64,000 nucleotides of DNA from Siccirubricoccus phaeus (GCF_008360935.1 NZ_SRXO01000010.1:183515-247514); one strand, 5' to 3'. Counted from the stretch's first letter, positions 1 to 10,500 are shown. The notes: a model not told the origin generated them from the sequence alone. Program-made: numbers and translations.

Positions 1-521
1 ATGGCTTCCGCTTCTTCGGCTACTCGCTGGGCTATTACGGGCTGTTCGGTGCGCACCGGCCGGGCCGCGACAACGTGTGGGAGAAATTCCTGCAGGTGAA
101 GGACACGCTGCCGGACAATGCCGGCCGCGGCGGCATCGGCACGCCGGACCAGGTGCGGGAACACCTGCTGCGCTATGAGCGGATCGGGGTGGACCAGATC
201 ATTTTCGTGCAGCAATCCGGCAAGAACCGGCACGACCATATCTGCGACAGCCTGGAGCTCTTCGCCCGCACCCTGCTGCCGGAATTCCAGGCGCGGGAGG
301 AGGAGCGGCAGAAGCGGAAGCAGGCGGAGCTGGCGCCCTTCATCGCCGCCGCCCTGGCGCGCAAGCAGCGCATGGCGCCGCTGGCCGAGGAGGCCGTACC
401 GGTGGTGGAGGCCTTCGGCCGCCAGGGCGCCAAGGTCGGCGTCGCCCAGGCCAGCACCTTCAATGATCGCGGCGGCGCGATTTCCGTGCCACGTTTCGAC
501 CCGCACGCAAAGCAGGGATGA
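1..521 (+). CDS. LLM-class flavin-dependent oxidoreductase, C-terminal part (cut by window edge)
   Basis: The reading frame is open from the first bases of the window, so the N-terminal part lies outside it. What remains (about 170 residues) resembles the C-terminal region of bacterial luciferase-like, F420/FMN-dependent monooxygenases. It has a YERIGVDQIIFVQQ strand-helix and a C-terminal charged helix rich in EERQKRKQ. The internal ATG at 75 is not a credible start because the same frame reads good protein upstream. The stop overlaps the next start (ATGA at 518-521), so the two genes are probably co-transcribed. Substrate unknown; the family call rests on the C-terminal half only. Confidence 0.75.
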   Translation, partial: GFRFFGYSLGYYGLFGAHRPGRDNVWEKFLQVKDTLPDNAGRGGIGTPDQVREHLLRYERIGVDQIIFVQQSGKNRHDHICDSLELFARTLLPEFQAREEERQKRKQAELAPFIAAALARKQRMAPLAEEAVPVVEAFGRQGAKVGVAQASTFNDRGGAISVPRFDPHAKQG

Positions 522-1471
522 GCCCGCCGATGAAGCTGGACCCCGATGCCGAGGCATTGCTGGCCGCTGCCCGCGCCGCCAACCGCCCGGCCTGGAACGA
601 GTTGACGCCCGAGCAGGCGCGCGAAGCCTATATGGCGACGCGCGCCCTTTCCGCCCCGCCACCGGTTGCGGTGGCAGAGGTGCGGGACCTGACCTGTCCG
701 GGCCCGCACGGCCCCATCCCGCTGCGGCTCTATCGCCCGGCAGCGGCCCCGGCGAGGGATGCGCCGGTGCTGGTCTATGCGCATGGCGGCGGCTGGGTGT
801 TCGGCAATCTCGAATCGCATGACGGCCTTTGCCGGCACCTGGCCGAGGGCAGCGGCTGCGTGGTAGTGGCGGTGGATTACCGCCTGGCGCCGGAGCACCG
901 CTTCCCCGCCGCCTTCGACGACGCGTTGGCGGCCACGCGCTGGGTCGCGGCGGAGGCCGAAGCGCTGGGCGTCGACCCAGCTCGCCTCGCCGTGGGCGGC
1001 GACAGCGCCGGCGGCAACCTCATGGCTGCGGTGTGCCTGCACGCGCGCGACCATGGCGGCCCGGCCATCGCCTACCAGATGCTGCTCTACCCGGTGACGG
1101 ATCTGGCGATGGACACACCCTCCCACCGCCGCTTCGGGGAGGGGCATTCGCTGACCACCGCCGCCATGCGCTGGTTCGCCGGTCTCTACCTGGGGCCAAC
1201 GGAAAGCACGGATTGGCGCGTCGCGCCGCTGCGCGCCGCCAGCCTCGCCGGGCTGCCGCCCGCCTTCGTGCTGACCGCCAGCCACGACCCGCTGCGCGAC
1301 GAGGGCGAGGCCTATGGTCGGCGCCTGGCCGAGGAAGCCGGCGTGCCGGTGACGCTGTGGCGCGCGCCGGGCCAACTGCATGGCTTCCTGCCGATGGGTA
1401 AGCTGCTGCGCGCCGCCGACCCCGCGCTCGACCGGCTGGCGGCGGCGCTGCGGCTGGCCCTCAGCGCCTGA
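518..1471 (+). CDS. Alpha/beta hydrolase, hormone-sensitive-lipase family esterase
   Basis: A 317-residue cytoplasmic esterase/lipase of the HSL (family IV) type. The oxyanion motif HGGGW is at residues 89-93, the nucleophile motif GDSAGG at 161-166 (Ser163), the likely acid Asp257 is in HDPLRDEG, and the catalytic His288 is in QLHGF. No signal peptide. It overlaps the preceding flavin oxidoreductase by 4 bp, which suggests a small catabolic operon in which an oxidation product is hydrolysed. Length is normal for the family and the catalytic triad is intact. The natural ester is unknown. Confidence 0.93.
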   Translation: MSPPMKLDPDAEALLAAARAANRPAWNELTPEQAREAYMATRALSAPPPVAVAEVRDLTCPGPHGPIPLRLYRPAAAPARDAPVLVYAHGGGWVFGNLESHDGLCRHLAEGSGCVVVAVDYRLAPEHRFPAAFDDALAATRWVAAEAEALGVDPARLAVGGDSAGGNLMAAVCLHARDHGGPAIAYQMLLYPVTDLAMDTPSHRRFGEGHSLTTAAMRWFAGLYLGPTESTDWRVAPLRAASLAGLPPAFVLTASHDPLRDEGEAYGRRLAEEAGVPVTLWRAPGQLHGFLPMGKLLRAADPALDRLAAALRLALSA

Positions 1472-1534
1472 TCGTTTGCGGCTGCTGCAACCGCAAATAG
1501 CTGGGGGCGCGCGCGAAGCGAACGCATCCCCCCT

Positions 1535-2524
1535 TCAGCCCTCCAGCTTGATCCCGGCCGCCTGGATCACCTGCTGCCAGCGGCGGCGCTCGGCCAGGAT
1601 CGTGTCGGCGGCCTGTTCCGGGCTGTGATGGCCGATCGGCTCCAGCCCGGTGGCCACCATGCGGGTCACGATGTCGGGCTCGGTGAGCGCGCGGTTGAAG
1701 GCGGCGTTCACGGCCATGATGATGTCGCGCGGCGTGCCGGCGGGGACGGCGATGTAGTTATAGGCGGTAGCCTCGAAGCCCGGCACCGTCTCCGCCACCG
1801 TCGGCACCTCCGGCAGCAGCGGGCTGCGCTGCGCGCTGGTCACCGCCACCCGCACCAGTGAGCTATTGGCGCTGAGCCCGAGCATGTCGGAGATGGTGCC
1901 GAAGCACATATGCACCCGGCCGGCCAGCAACTCGGCGGAATAGGCGCCGAAGCCGCGGAACGGCACATGCTGCATCTGCACCCCGGCCATGCTGTTGAAC
2001 AGCTCGCCCGAGAGATGGTTGCTGCTGCCGGTATTGCTGCTGGCGAAGGTCAGCTCCCCCGGCCGGCGCTTCGCCAGCGCGATCAGCCCGGCAATGTCGC
2101 GCACGCCCAGCGAGGGATGCACCAGCAGCAAATTCGGCGCGCGCATGATGCTGCCGGTCGCCACCAGATCCTTGTCCGGATCGTAGGGCAGGTTCGGCAT
2201 CAGCGAGGGGTTGATGATCTGCGTCGCCGGCGTGCCGTAGAACAGCGTGTAGCCATCCGGCGCGCTGCGGGCGACGAATTGCGCGCCGATCGCGGTGCCG
2301 CCGCCAGGGCGGTTGTCCACCACCAATTGTTGGCCGAGCTGCGGCGTCATCTTCTCTGCCAGCATGCGCCCGACGACATCGACCGAGCCACCGGCGCCGA
2401 AGGGAATCACCAGCCGCACCGGCCGGTCGGGCCAGCGCGCGGCCCGGGCCCCGCCGGGGTGCAGCAGGGGCAGGGCCAGGGTGCTGGCCAGGAGCCCGCG
2501 ACGGGCACAGACAACAATGTGCAT
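1535..2524 (-). CDS. Bug-family tripartite tricarboxylate transporter substrate-binding protein
   Basis: Periplasmic solute receptor of the TctC/Bug family, 329 residues from the chosen ATG. The start at 2524 is preceded by a GGAGAGGA ribosome-binding site and gives an N-terminal signal (ARRG, then a hydrophobic stretch to about residue 28); a longer frame reaches 2635 but lacks a signal at its front. Family marks are PDRPVRLVIPF at the mature N-terminus, the VVDNRPGGGTAIGA loop, the ADGYT-type APDGYTLFYG and LLPEVPTVAE. No TctA/TctB membrane genes are nearby, so it is an orphan receptor. It converges on the esterase gene. Ligand unknown, probably a carboxylate. Confidence 0.92.
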   Translation of the reverse strand: MHIVVCARRGLLASTLALPLLHPGGARAARWPDRPVRLVIPFGAGGSVDVVGRMLAEKMTPQLGQQLVVDNRPGGGTAIGAQFVARSAPDGYTLFYGTPATQIINPSLMPNLPYDPDKDLVATGSIMRAPNLLLVHPSLGVRDIAGLIALAKRRPGELTFASSNTGSSNHLSGELFNSMAGVQMQHVPFRGFGAYSAELLAGRVHMCFGTISDMLGLSANSSLVRVAVTSAQRSPLLPEVPTVAETVPGFEATAYNYIAVPAGTPRDIIMAVNAAFNRALTEPDIVTRMVATGLEPIGHHSPEQAADTILAERRRWQQVIQAAGIKLEG

Positions 2525-3122
2525 GGACGTCCTCTCCGTTTCCCCATGCATAGAATGGGCCCGGGCCGGAGCGGAAGTGGCTTCGCCGCCGCGATGCGCG
2601 CCACCGCATAGCGGCCGCCGCTTAATCTCCGACAAGGCGGCCGCCTTGCGATCGGGGAAGAACGCCTGGCGCCGCCGGCGAGCAGCCCGGCCGGCTTCCG
2701 GTGGTCAGCAGCGGTGCGTCCGTCTGGTCCTGCGGCCCGAGCCGGTGGTGCGGACGAATCCACTGGCGATCTCGATGGCCCGGCTGTTGCTGCCCCGGCG
2801 TCACCCGCCGGCGTGGCGAGTTGCGTGTGGGCCGGACCGCTTTTCCTGCCGGCGCGGCTCGGCCATGTCGCCCCGGGCAGGTTGAATCACTTGCTGTTCC
2901 GAGGCGCGCCTTCATGGCGACTTCCTGCGCAATTCTCCTCGCGAATGTATAGTTCTTGCGCGTCCTGTGCATCGCTGCTGGAAATTAAGGCTAAACGAGC
3001 AGGCGCGCCACCTTGCCGCCTGGCTGCTTCTCCGGTTCGATCCTGTCGCGCCCAGGCGGCGGGCTCCCGCCTCGGTGCCCGGCCGCGCCATCGCCGCCCA
3101 TGCTGTTCATCGGAGAGGAATC
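2525..3122. other. Intergenic region between divergent Bug receptor and liv-type operon
   Basis: About 600 bp between two divergently transcribed binding-protein genes. The reading frames crossing it have no protein-like composition and look like chance frames of GC-rich DNA. It should hold both promoters. The only AT-richer patch is around 2930-2955, with a TATAGT at 2948-2953 but no convincing -35 box. The GGAGAGGAATC ribosome-binding site of the next gene lies at its right end. No repeat or RNA was recognised. Confidence 0.5.
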
Positions 3123-4304
3123 ATGCGGATCGCCTTGAAGCGCCTGCCGATGCTGCTGCTGGCCTTCCTGCTGCTGGCGCCCCACCTGGCCGTGGCGCAG
3201 GAGGTGCCGGGCGTCAGCGCCGAGGCCATCCGCATCGGCTCCTTCGGCGCGCTGACCGGGCCGGGCTATCTCTACGGCCGGCTGGTGATGAACGGCGTGG
3301 AGGCGGTGTTCGACAAGGTAAATGCCGCCGGCGGCGTGCATGGCCGCCGCCTCACTTTGGTGCGCGAGGATGACCGCTGCGAGCCGAGCGGCGCCATCGC
3401 CGCCGTCCGCAAGCTGGTCTTTCAGGAGCAGAGTTTTGCTCTCGTCGGCGGCGGCTGCAGCAACGCCACCCTCGCCGCACGGGGCGAGATCGAGCAATCC
3501 GGCGTGCCCTTCGTGAATTTCGCCTCGGTGCATGACGGCATCACCCTGCCGCGGGCCCGTAACATCTTCTCCACGGCGCTGACCTCCGGCATCGAGAGCC
3601 AGGCCCAGATCGCTTATGCGCTGGACCAGGGCGCGCGGCGCATCGCCGTGGTCTCCATGCGCGATGCCTGGGGCCGCTCCCGCTACGAGCCGCTGATGGC
3701 CGAGATCCGCCGCCGCGGCATTACCCTGGTGGCGGATGAGGAAGTGCCGCCGGACGCCAATGACGCGACGCCGCAGGTGCTGCGGGTGCGCCAGGCGAAT
3801 GCCGATGCGGTCATCCTGCTGCTCTACCCGAAGCCCGGCGCAGTCTTCCTGCGCGACGCGGCGAAATTCGGCTTCCGGCCGCTGGCCATCGGCCAGTCCG
3901 GCATCGCCGACCCGGCGGCCTTCGAGGAGCAGGTGGGCGTGCCCGGCGCCACTGCCCGCTTCGTCACCATCTCCATGGTCCGCTACACGCCGGATTCGCC
4001 GGAGGTCGCCGCCTGGCGCGACGCGATCCAGGCGAAATACCCGGCGGACCGGCTTTCCGTCTTCAACCTGTTCGGCATCGGCAATGCGCAGACCCTGGTG
4101 GAGGCGCTGCGCCGCGCCGGCCCGCAGCCGACGCGGGAGGGGCTGATCGCGGCGCTGAACACCATAAGCGACTTCCCGACCGATGCCTTCGGGTCCGGCA
4201 TCACCTGCACGCCGGAGGATGGGCGCTGCAACAAGACCGTGGTCTGGATCCAGAAGCCGCCGGGCGGGCCGATCCGCGTCATCGGCACCACCACGGTGCA
4301 ATAA
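3123..4304 (+). CDS. Branched-chain-amino-acid-type ABC transporter substrate-binding protein
   Basis: Periplasmic binding protein of the LivJ/LivK type (peripla_BP_6), 393 residues. The start at 3123 has a strong GGAGAGGA site and gives a typical Sec signal ending in AVAQ near residue 26. The mature protein opens with GVSAEAIRIGSFGALTGPG, a hallmark of this family, and keeps the two-lobed layout through VRYTPDSPEVAAWRDA. It is the first gene of a liv-type operon whose permeases and ATPases follow directly. Because the operon continues with hydantoinase-type genes, the ligand may be an amide or cyclic imide rather than leucine; that is inference. Confidence 0.93.
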   Translation: MRIALKRLPMLLLAFLLLAPHLAVAQEVPGVSAEAIRIGSFGALTGPGYLYGRLVMNGVEAVFDKVNAAGGVHGRRLTLVREDDRCEPSGAIAAVRKLVFQEQSFALVGGGCSNATLAARGEIEQSGVPFVNFASVHDGITLPRARNIFSTALTSGIESQAQIAYALDQGARRIAVVSMRDAWGRSRYEPLMAEIRRRGITLVADEEVPPDANDATPQVLRVRQANADAVILLLYPKPGAVFLRDAAKFGFRPLAIGQSGIADPAAFEEQVGVPGATARFVTISMVRYTPDSPEVAAWRDAIQAKYPADRLSVFNLFGIGNAQTLVEALRRAGPQPTREGLIAALNTISDFPTDAFGSGITCTPEDGRCNKTVVWIQKPPGGPIRVIGTTTVQ

Positions 4305-4310
4305 GCCGCC

Positions 4311-5186
4311 TTGCTCTCCTACCTGGTGCTGAGCGGGCTGACGACCGGCTCCATCTACGCCCTCGTCGCCCTCGGGATCGTGCTGGTCTACAAGGCGACC
4401 GGCACGATCAATTTCGCCCATGGCGACCAGCTCATGATCGCCGGCTTCCTGGCCTACACCCTGCATGTGATGCTCGGCCTGCCCTATCTGGTGGCGATGC
4501 TCGGCGCCGTCATCGGCAGCTTCCTGCTGGGCGCGCTGGCCGAGCGCATCGGCTTCCGCGCCGTGCTGCGGAGCAACCTTATCAATGTGGTGCTGGCGAC
4601 GCTCGGCCTCTCCTTCGTGCTGAAGGGCGTGGCGCGGCTGACCTGGGGCGGCATCAGCGACTATCTTTCCTTTCCGCCACTGGTCTCGCCGGACCCGATC
4701 ATGATCGGCGACCTGATCCTGCTGCCGCAGCAGCTCGTCGTCACCGCCGGGGCGCTGGTGGTGATGGGCCTTTTCGCCCTGTTCTTCCGGCTGACCACCA
4801 TCGGCCGCGCCATGCAGGCCACGGCGGACAACCCGAAGGCGGCGCGGCTGGTCGGCATCCGCGTCGAGCATATCCACATGCTGGCCTTCGCCGTCGGCGC
4901 CGCGGTCGCCGGCGCGGGCGCCACGCTGATGGCGCCGCTCACCCTGCTCTACCCCGATATCGGCTTCACCCTGTTCATCAAGGGCTTCGCCGCCGCGGTG
5001 CTGGGCGGCCTCACCAGCCTGCCCGGCGCGCTGGTGGGTGGGCTCGCGATCGGCATCGTGGAGGCGCTGGCGGCCGGCTACATCCATTCCTCCTTCCTCG
5101 AGGTCTCCGCCTTCATCGCCATCATGCTGACCCTGGTGCTGCGGCCGCGCGGGTTGATGGGCGGCCCGCCGCCGCGGCGCGCCTGA
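4311..5186 (+). CDS. Liv-type ABC transporter permease (LivH family)
   Basis: Inner-membrane permease, 291 residues, eight or so hydrophobic segments. The start is a TTG at 4311, six bases after the binding-protein stop, and opens LSYLVLSGLTTGSIYALVAL, the usual LivH N-terminus. The conserved segment GTINFAHGD follows near residue 38. The cytoplasmic loop that contacts the ATPase reads RAMQATADNPKAARLVGI. Its stop shares one base with the ATG of the next permease (TGATG at 5184-5188), implying translational coupling. Pairs with the LivM-type protein to form the channel. Confidence 0.93.
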   Translation: MLSYLVLSGLTTGSIYALVALGIVLVYKATGTINFAHGDQLMIAGFLAYTLHVMLGLPYLVAMLGAVIGSFLLGALAERIGFRAVLRSNLINVVLATLGLSFVLKGVARLTWGGISDYLSFPPLVSPDPIMIGDLILLPQQLVVTAGALVVMGLFALFFRLTTIGRAMQATADNPKAARLVGIRVEHIHMLAFAVGAAVAGAGATLMAPLTLLYPDIGFTLFIKGFAAAVLGGLTSLPGALVGGLAIGIVEALAAGYIHSSFLEVSAFIAIMLTLVLRPRGLMGGPPPRRA

Positions 5187-6138
5187 TGCGTCAGCCCGTT
5201 CTCCTCGGCCTCGCTGGTGCGCTGGCCCTCGCTGTGCTGCCTTTGGTCGCCAACCCCTATCTGCTGTTCGTCGGCAACCAGCTTGCGATCTTCGTCATCC
5301 TCGCGGTGGGGCTGAACCTGCTGGTCGGCTATTGCGGGCAGCTCGCCTTCTCCCATGCCGCGCTGTCCGGCATCGGCGCCTATGGCACGGCGCTGCTGAA
5401 GGTGCATCTCGGCCTGCCCTTCTTCCTGGCGCTGCCCTGCGGCGCGCTGCTGGCGACGGCGGTGGGCCTGGCCATTTCCTACCCGGCGCTGCGGCTGTCC
5501 GGCCTCTACCTTTCGCTCGCCACGCTGGCCTTCGCGCAATTCACCCTCTGGGTCTTCATGAACTGGGAGGCGGTGACCTTCGGCGCCGGCGGCTTCCGCG
5601 TGCCTGCGCCGTCCTACCCGCTGATCGGCGCGGGACTCGGCACTTACTATCTTTCCCTGGCGCTGGCCGTGCTGCTGGCGCTGGCCGCTGCCTCGCTGGT
5701 GCGCTCGCGCCTCGGCCGCGCCATGATCGCGGTGCGCGACGGGGAGGTGGCGGCGGAGGCGCTCGGCATCAACCTGTTGCGGACCAAGGCGATGGCCTTC
5801 GGCCTGTCCGCCTTCTATGCCGGCGTGGCGGGCGGGCTGCAGGCGCTGATGCTCGGCTACATGGCGCCGGAGAGCTTCGACCTGTTCCACATGGCGCTGA
5901 TGAAGGCGATGATCGTGGTCGGCGGCCTCGGCAGCATCGCCGGCTCGGTCATCGGCGCCGGGGCGGTGCTGTTCCTGCTGGAAGGGCTGCGCGCCTTCAA
6001 GGGGGCGCAGGAGATCGCCTTCGGCAGCCTGCTGATCGCCGCCGTGGTGTTCGCGCCGCGCGGCTTGGCCGGCGCGCTGAACCGCCTGCCGCGCTGGCGG
6101 GAAAGCTATCTGCGCCGCCCGGCCCGGGACGCCGCGCC

Positions 6139-6142
<4 letters not shown>
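5186..6142 (+). CDS. Liv-type ABC transporter permease (LivM family)
   Basis: Second membrane subunit of the importer, 318 residues. It carries the LivM family motif GLNLLVGYCGQLAFSHAA near residue 45 and the ATPase-coupling loop VRDGEVAAEALGINL near residue 185. Its C-terminal tail is Arg-rich after the last hydrophobic segment. It starts at the ATG overlapping the LivH stop, and its own stop overlaps the GTG start of the ATPase, so all five transporter genes are tightly coupled. No domain fusion to the ATPase is present, unlike some LivM-LivG fusions. Confidence 0.93.
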
Positions 6143-6904
<762 letters not shown>

Positions 6905-6912
<8 letters not shown>

Positions 6913-7606
6913 GGTCGAGCATCTTGCCGTCAGCTACGGCCCGACGCGCATCCTGGAGGATGTGAGCTTCCACGTGCCGAGAGGGCGTGTGGTGGCGCTG
7001 CTCGGCGGCAATGGCTCGGGCAAGACCACGGTGCTGAACGCGCTGACCGGCATGGTGCGGCCGCGCGGCGGCGCCATCCGCTTCGGCGGACAGGATTGCG
7101 CGGGGTGGCGGCCGGACCGGATCCTCCGCCTTGGCCTCGCCCAGGTGCCGCAGGGGCGGGAGGTTTTCGCGAGTATGTCGGTGGCGGAGAATCTGGAGCT
7201 CGGCGCCTATACGCGGCGCGACCGGGAGGGCGTGCGGCGCGACACGGAACGCGCGCTGGCGCTGTTCCCGCGGCTGCGGGAGAAGGCGCGGCGCCGTGCC
7301 GGCACGCTCTCCGGCGGCGAGCAGCAGATGCTGGCCGTCGCCCGGGCGCTGATGAGCGGGCCGCGCCTGCTGCTGATGGATGAGCCTTCGGTCGGCCTGG
7401 CGCCGAATGTGGTGGGCGACATGGTGGCGGCGATCCGCGCGCTGCGCGAGGAAGGGCTGACCATCCTGCTGGTCGAGCAGAATGTCGGCGTCGCCGCGGC
7501 GGTGGCGGACAGCGCGCATGTGCTGCAAGCTGGCCGCATCGTGCATTCCGGCCCCGCCAGCGGCCTGCTGGACGATGAAGAGGTGCTGCGGAGCTATCTG
7601 GGCTAG
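6905..7606 (+). CDS. Liv-type ABC transporter ATP-binding protein (LivF family)
   Basis: Second ATPase, 233 residues, overlapping the LivG-type gene by 8 bp. Walker A is GGNGSGKTT at residues 34-42, the signature is LSGGEQQMLAVARAL, and Walker B is LLLMDEPSVGL. The Q-loop region reads QVPQGREVFASMSV, the usual LivF wording. The C-terminus DDEEVLRSYLG is diagnostic for LivF. It ends the transporter part of the operon; a 90-bp spacer separates it from the crotonase-like gene. Confidence 0.94.
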
Positions 7607-7696
7607 TGCATTTCCAGGGCCGGCGAGACGCCGGGCGACTCGGAAAATGCGAACCGCACGGGGCTGGCGGCAGCGGGAGCGGCAAGGGAGAGAATC

Positions 7697-8476
7697 GTGG
7701 AAGACATCACGCTGCATCGCACCGCGGCGGGCATCGTCACCGTCACCCTGGCACGGCCGCAGAAGCGCAACGCCGTTTCCCTGGCGATGTGGCGGGAGCT
7801 GGGCCGGTTGTACCACGCGCTGGGCGAGGATCCGGCGGTGCGGGTGGTGATCCTGACCGGCGCGGGTGGGCATTTCAGCGCCGGCGCCGACATTTCCGAA
7901 TTCGGCACGGTGCGCAGCACGCCGGAGGACATCGCCGCCTATGAGGAAACGGGCGATGCCGCCACCGCGGCGATCCGCGATTGCCCGAAGCCGACCATCG
8001 CTGCCGTCGCCGGCTTCGGCGTGGGCGGGGGCTGCGGGTTGGCGCTGGCCTGCGACCTGCGCGTCGGCGATGCGACGACGCGCATGGGCATTCCCGCGGC
8101 GAAGCGCGGCGTGGTCTATGGCACGCTGGATACCGGGCTGCTGCTGCGCGCGGTCGGGCTCTCCGCCGCCAAGCTGATCCTGTATTCGGCGCGGCTGGTG
8201 GAGGCGGCGGAGGCGCGGCGGCTCGGCCTGCTGGACGTGCTGGCGGAAGGCGAGGCGCTGCCCGCGGCGGAGGCGCTGGCCGCCGAGATCGCCGCCAATG
8301 CGCCGCTCTCCGTCGCCGGGTCGAAGCTGGTGCTGGAAGCCCTGGCGCGCGGCGAGACCGACTCCCGCATGGCGGAGATCCATGCCGCCATGGACCGCGC
8401 CAGCGGCAGCGCGGATTACCGGGAGGCGAGCCAGGCTTTCGTGGAGAAGCGCCCGGCGGTGTTCCGGGGGGCGTGA
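7697..8476 (+). CDS. Crotonase-superfamily protein (enoyl-CoA hydratase/isomerase family) lacking both hydratase glutamates
   Basis: A 259-residue protein with the crotonase fold signatures: SAGADISEFG for the oxyanion-hole loop and AGFGVGGGCGLALACDLR for the second hole helix. The start is a GTG at 7697 preceded by GGGAGAG. In classical hydratases the second motif is GGGCEL and the next one PEIxxG, each holding a catalytic Glu. Here they read GGGCGL and PAAKRG, so neither Glu is present. It therefore probably does something other than hydration, for example isomerisation, decarboxylation or hydrolysis of a CoA ester. It sits between a liv-type importer and a hydantoinase pair, so it may act on the imported compound. 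Confidence 0.88.
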   Translation: MEDITLHRTAAGIVTVTLARPQKRNAVSLAMWRELGRLYHALGEDPAVRVVILTGAGGHFSAGADISEFGTVRSTPEDIAAYEETGDAATAAIRDCPKPTIAAVAGFGVGGGCGLALACDLRVGDATTRMGIPAAKRGVVYGTLDTGLLLRAVGLSAAKLILYSARLVEAAEARRLGLLDVLAEGEALPAAEALAAEIAANAPLSVAGSKLVLEALARGETDSRMAEIHAAMDRASGSADYREASQAFVEKRPAVFRGA

Positions 8477-8478
8477 GC

Positions 8479-10497
8479 ATGCTCTGGCTTGGCATCGATG
8501 TGGGCGGCACCTTCACCGACCTCGTGCTGTACGACGCGGAAGCCGGCAGGCTGCAGGCGCTGAAGGTGCCCTCGACGCCGGCCGACCAGTCCGAGGGCAT
8601 GCTGACCGGCATTCGCCGCCTTGGCCTTGACCCCGCGCGGCTGACCCGCCTGGCCCATGGCACCACGGTTGCGACCAACACGGCGCTGGAGGGCACCGGC
8701 GCCCGCATCGCTGCGCTGGTGACGGCCGGGCATGGCGATGTGCTGGTGGTCGGCCGCGGCAACCGCACCGTGATGTACGACATCAAGGCGCCGCCGCCGC
8801 CGCCCGTGGTGCCGCGCGACCGGCTGTTCGAGGTGCGGGAGCGCATGCTCGCCTCCGGCGAGGTGCTGCGGCCGCTGGACGAGGCGCAGCTCGCGGCGCT
8901 GGCGGAACGGCTGCGCGCCGAGGGCGCCAATGCCATCGCCCTCTGCTTCCTGCACAGCTACGCCAACCCGGCCCATGAACAGCGCGCCGCCGCCATCCTG
9001 CGCGCAGCGCTGCCGGAGGCGGTGGTGGCGAGCTCCGCCGAGGTGCTGCCGGAATACCGCGAGCATGAGCGCTTCAGCACTACCGCGTTGAACGCCGCCG
9101 TCGCGCCGCGCATGCGCCATTACCTCGGCGGGCTGCGCCGCCGGCTGGCGGAATTGGGCGCCACCGCGGAGCTCTCCATCATGACCTCAGGCGGCGGCAC
9201 CCTGCCTGCGGCGCGGATCGAGGCGCTGCCGGTGCTCTCCATGCTCTCCGGCCCGGCCGCTGGCGTCATCGCCGCGCGCTTTGTCGGGACGGCGATCGGC
9301 TATCCCAGCCTCATCACCTGCGACATGGGCGGCACCTCCACCGATGTCGCCGTCATCCGCGACGGTGGTTTCGGCATGACGCAGGATGGTCGGATCGGCC
9401 CCTATCCGGTGAAGATCCGGCAGATCGACATTAACACCATCGGGGCCGGCGGCGGCAGCATCGCGGCGGTGGATGCGGCGGGCACGCTGACCGTCGGCCC
9501 GCGTTCCGCCGGCGCCATGCCGGGGCCGGCCTGCTATGGGCGCTGCGGGGTTGAGCCGACCGTGACCGATGCCAACCTCGCCCTCGGCCGGCTCGGTGGT
9601 GAGCAGGCGCTGGGCGGCGAGATCCGGCTGGACCGCGCAGCGGCGGAGGCGGCGGTGGCCCGGCTCGGCGCCCGCATCGACCTTGGCACCCAGGCGATGG
9701 CGGAGGGCATCCTCCGCATGGCAGTCATCGGCATGACCGGCGCGATCAAGGAGGTCTCAGTCATGCGCGGCCTTGATCCGCGCGATTTCGCGCTGCTCGC
9801 CTATGGCGGCGCGGGGCCGCTGCATGCGGCGGCGATCGCCGAGGAGCTCGGCATGCGCATAGTGCTGGTGCCGCCGATGCCGGGCAATTTCTCCGCGCTC
9901 GGCCTGCTGGTCGCCGATATTCGTCGCGATCTGGTGCGCACGCGGCTCGGCACGCTGGGCACGCTGCAGGTAGCGGAGGTGCGGGAGGTGCTGGCGGCGC
10001 TGGTCGCAGAGGCCGCGGCGGAGCTGGCGGCATCCGGCGTCCCGGAGGCGCAGCGGGAGTATGAGGCGGTGCTCGACATGCGCTTTACCGGCCAGGCCTT
10101 CGAGCTGGCGGTGCCGGTGGCACTGGCGCCGTCCTCGCTGGACGAAATCGAGGCCGCCTTTCACCAGGTCTATGCCGCGCGCTACGGCGCCGCGCCGGCC
10201 GGCATGCCGGAGATCGTCAGCTACCGCATCGCCGCCTTCGGCCGCACCGAGACGCCGGCGCTGCCGCTGCTGGCGCCGGCAGGCCGTTCGTTGGCGGCCG
10301 CGCACAACGGCACGCGGCTGGTCGGCCTGGACGGCGCGACGCTGGAAACACCCGTGCTGATGCGGGAGAAGCTGCCGCTGGACCAGCCCATCCCCGGCCC
10401 GGCCCTAGTCGAGGAGGCCGGCTCCTGCACCGTGGTGCCGCCGGGCTGGACGCTGCGGCTGCTGCCGCAGGATGTGCTGGTGCTGGAGAGGGGCTGA
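8479..10497 (+). CDS. Hydantoinase/oxoprolinase subunit A (HyuA family), first copy
   Basis: ATP-dependent amide-ring hydrolase subunit, 672 residues from the ATG at 8479, which follows the crotonase stop by two bases. The N-terminal ASKHA-type phosphate motif GIDVGGTFTD is at residues 5-14. Family marks further on are AHGTTVATNTALE, CDMGGTSTDVAVI, NTIGAGGGSIA and ACYGRCGVEPTVTDANL. The family includes N-methylhydantoinase A, 5-oxoprolinase and acetophenone/acetone carboxylase subunits, so the substrate cannot be read from sequence. HyuB follows after 3 bp and should form the complex. The frame is open upstream to 7981, but that part only shadows the crotonase gene. Confidence 0.93.
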   Translation: MLWLGIDVGGTFTDLVLYDAEAGRLQALKVPSTPADQSEGMLTGIRRLGLDPARLTRLAHGTTVATNTALEGTGARIAALVTAGHGDVLVVGRGNRTVMYDIKAPPPPPVVPRDRLFEVRERMLASGEVLRPLDEAQLAALAERLRAEGANAIALCFLHSYANPAHEQRAAAILRAALPEAVVASSAEVLPEYREHERFSTTALNAAVAPRMRHYLGGLRRRLAELGATAELSIMTSGGGTLPAARIEALPVLSMLSGPAAGVIAARFVGTAIGYPSLITCDMGGTSTDVAVIRDGGFGMTQDGRIGPYPVKIRQIDINTIGAGGGSIAAVDAAGTLTVGPRSAGAMPGPACYGRCGVEPTVTDANLALGRLGGEQALGGEIRLDRAAAEAAVARLGARIDLGTQAMAEGILRMAVIGMTGAIKEVSVMRGLDPRDFALLAYGGAGPLHAAAIAEELGMRIVLVPPMPGNFSALGLLVADIRRDLVRTRLGTLGTLQVAEVREVLAALVAEAAAELAASGVPEAQREYEAVLDMRFTGQAFELAVPVALAPSSLDEIEAAFHQVYAARYGAAPAGMPEIVSYRIAAFGRTETPALPLLAPAGRSLAAAHNGTRLVGLDGATLETPVLMREKLPLDQPIPGPALVEEAGSCTVVPPGWTLRLLPQDVLVLERG

Positions 10498-10500
10498 GCC

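Noticed and set aside
2991..5087. Long minus-strand frame opposite the liv-type genes
   Set aside because: Its protein is rich in His, Gln, Arg, Gly and Asp with no family resemblance. It lies opposite clear binding-protein and permease genes and is a normal antisense shadow in GC-rich DNA.
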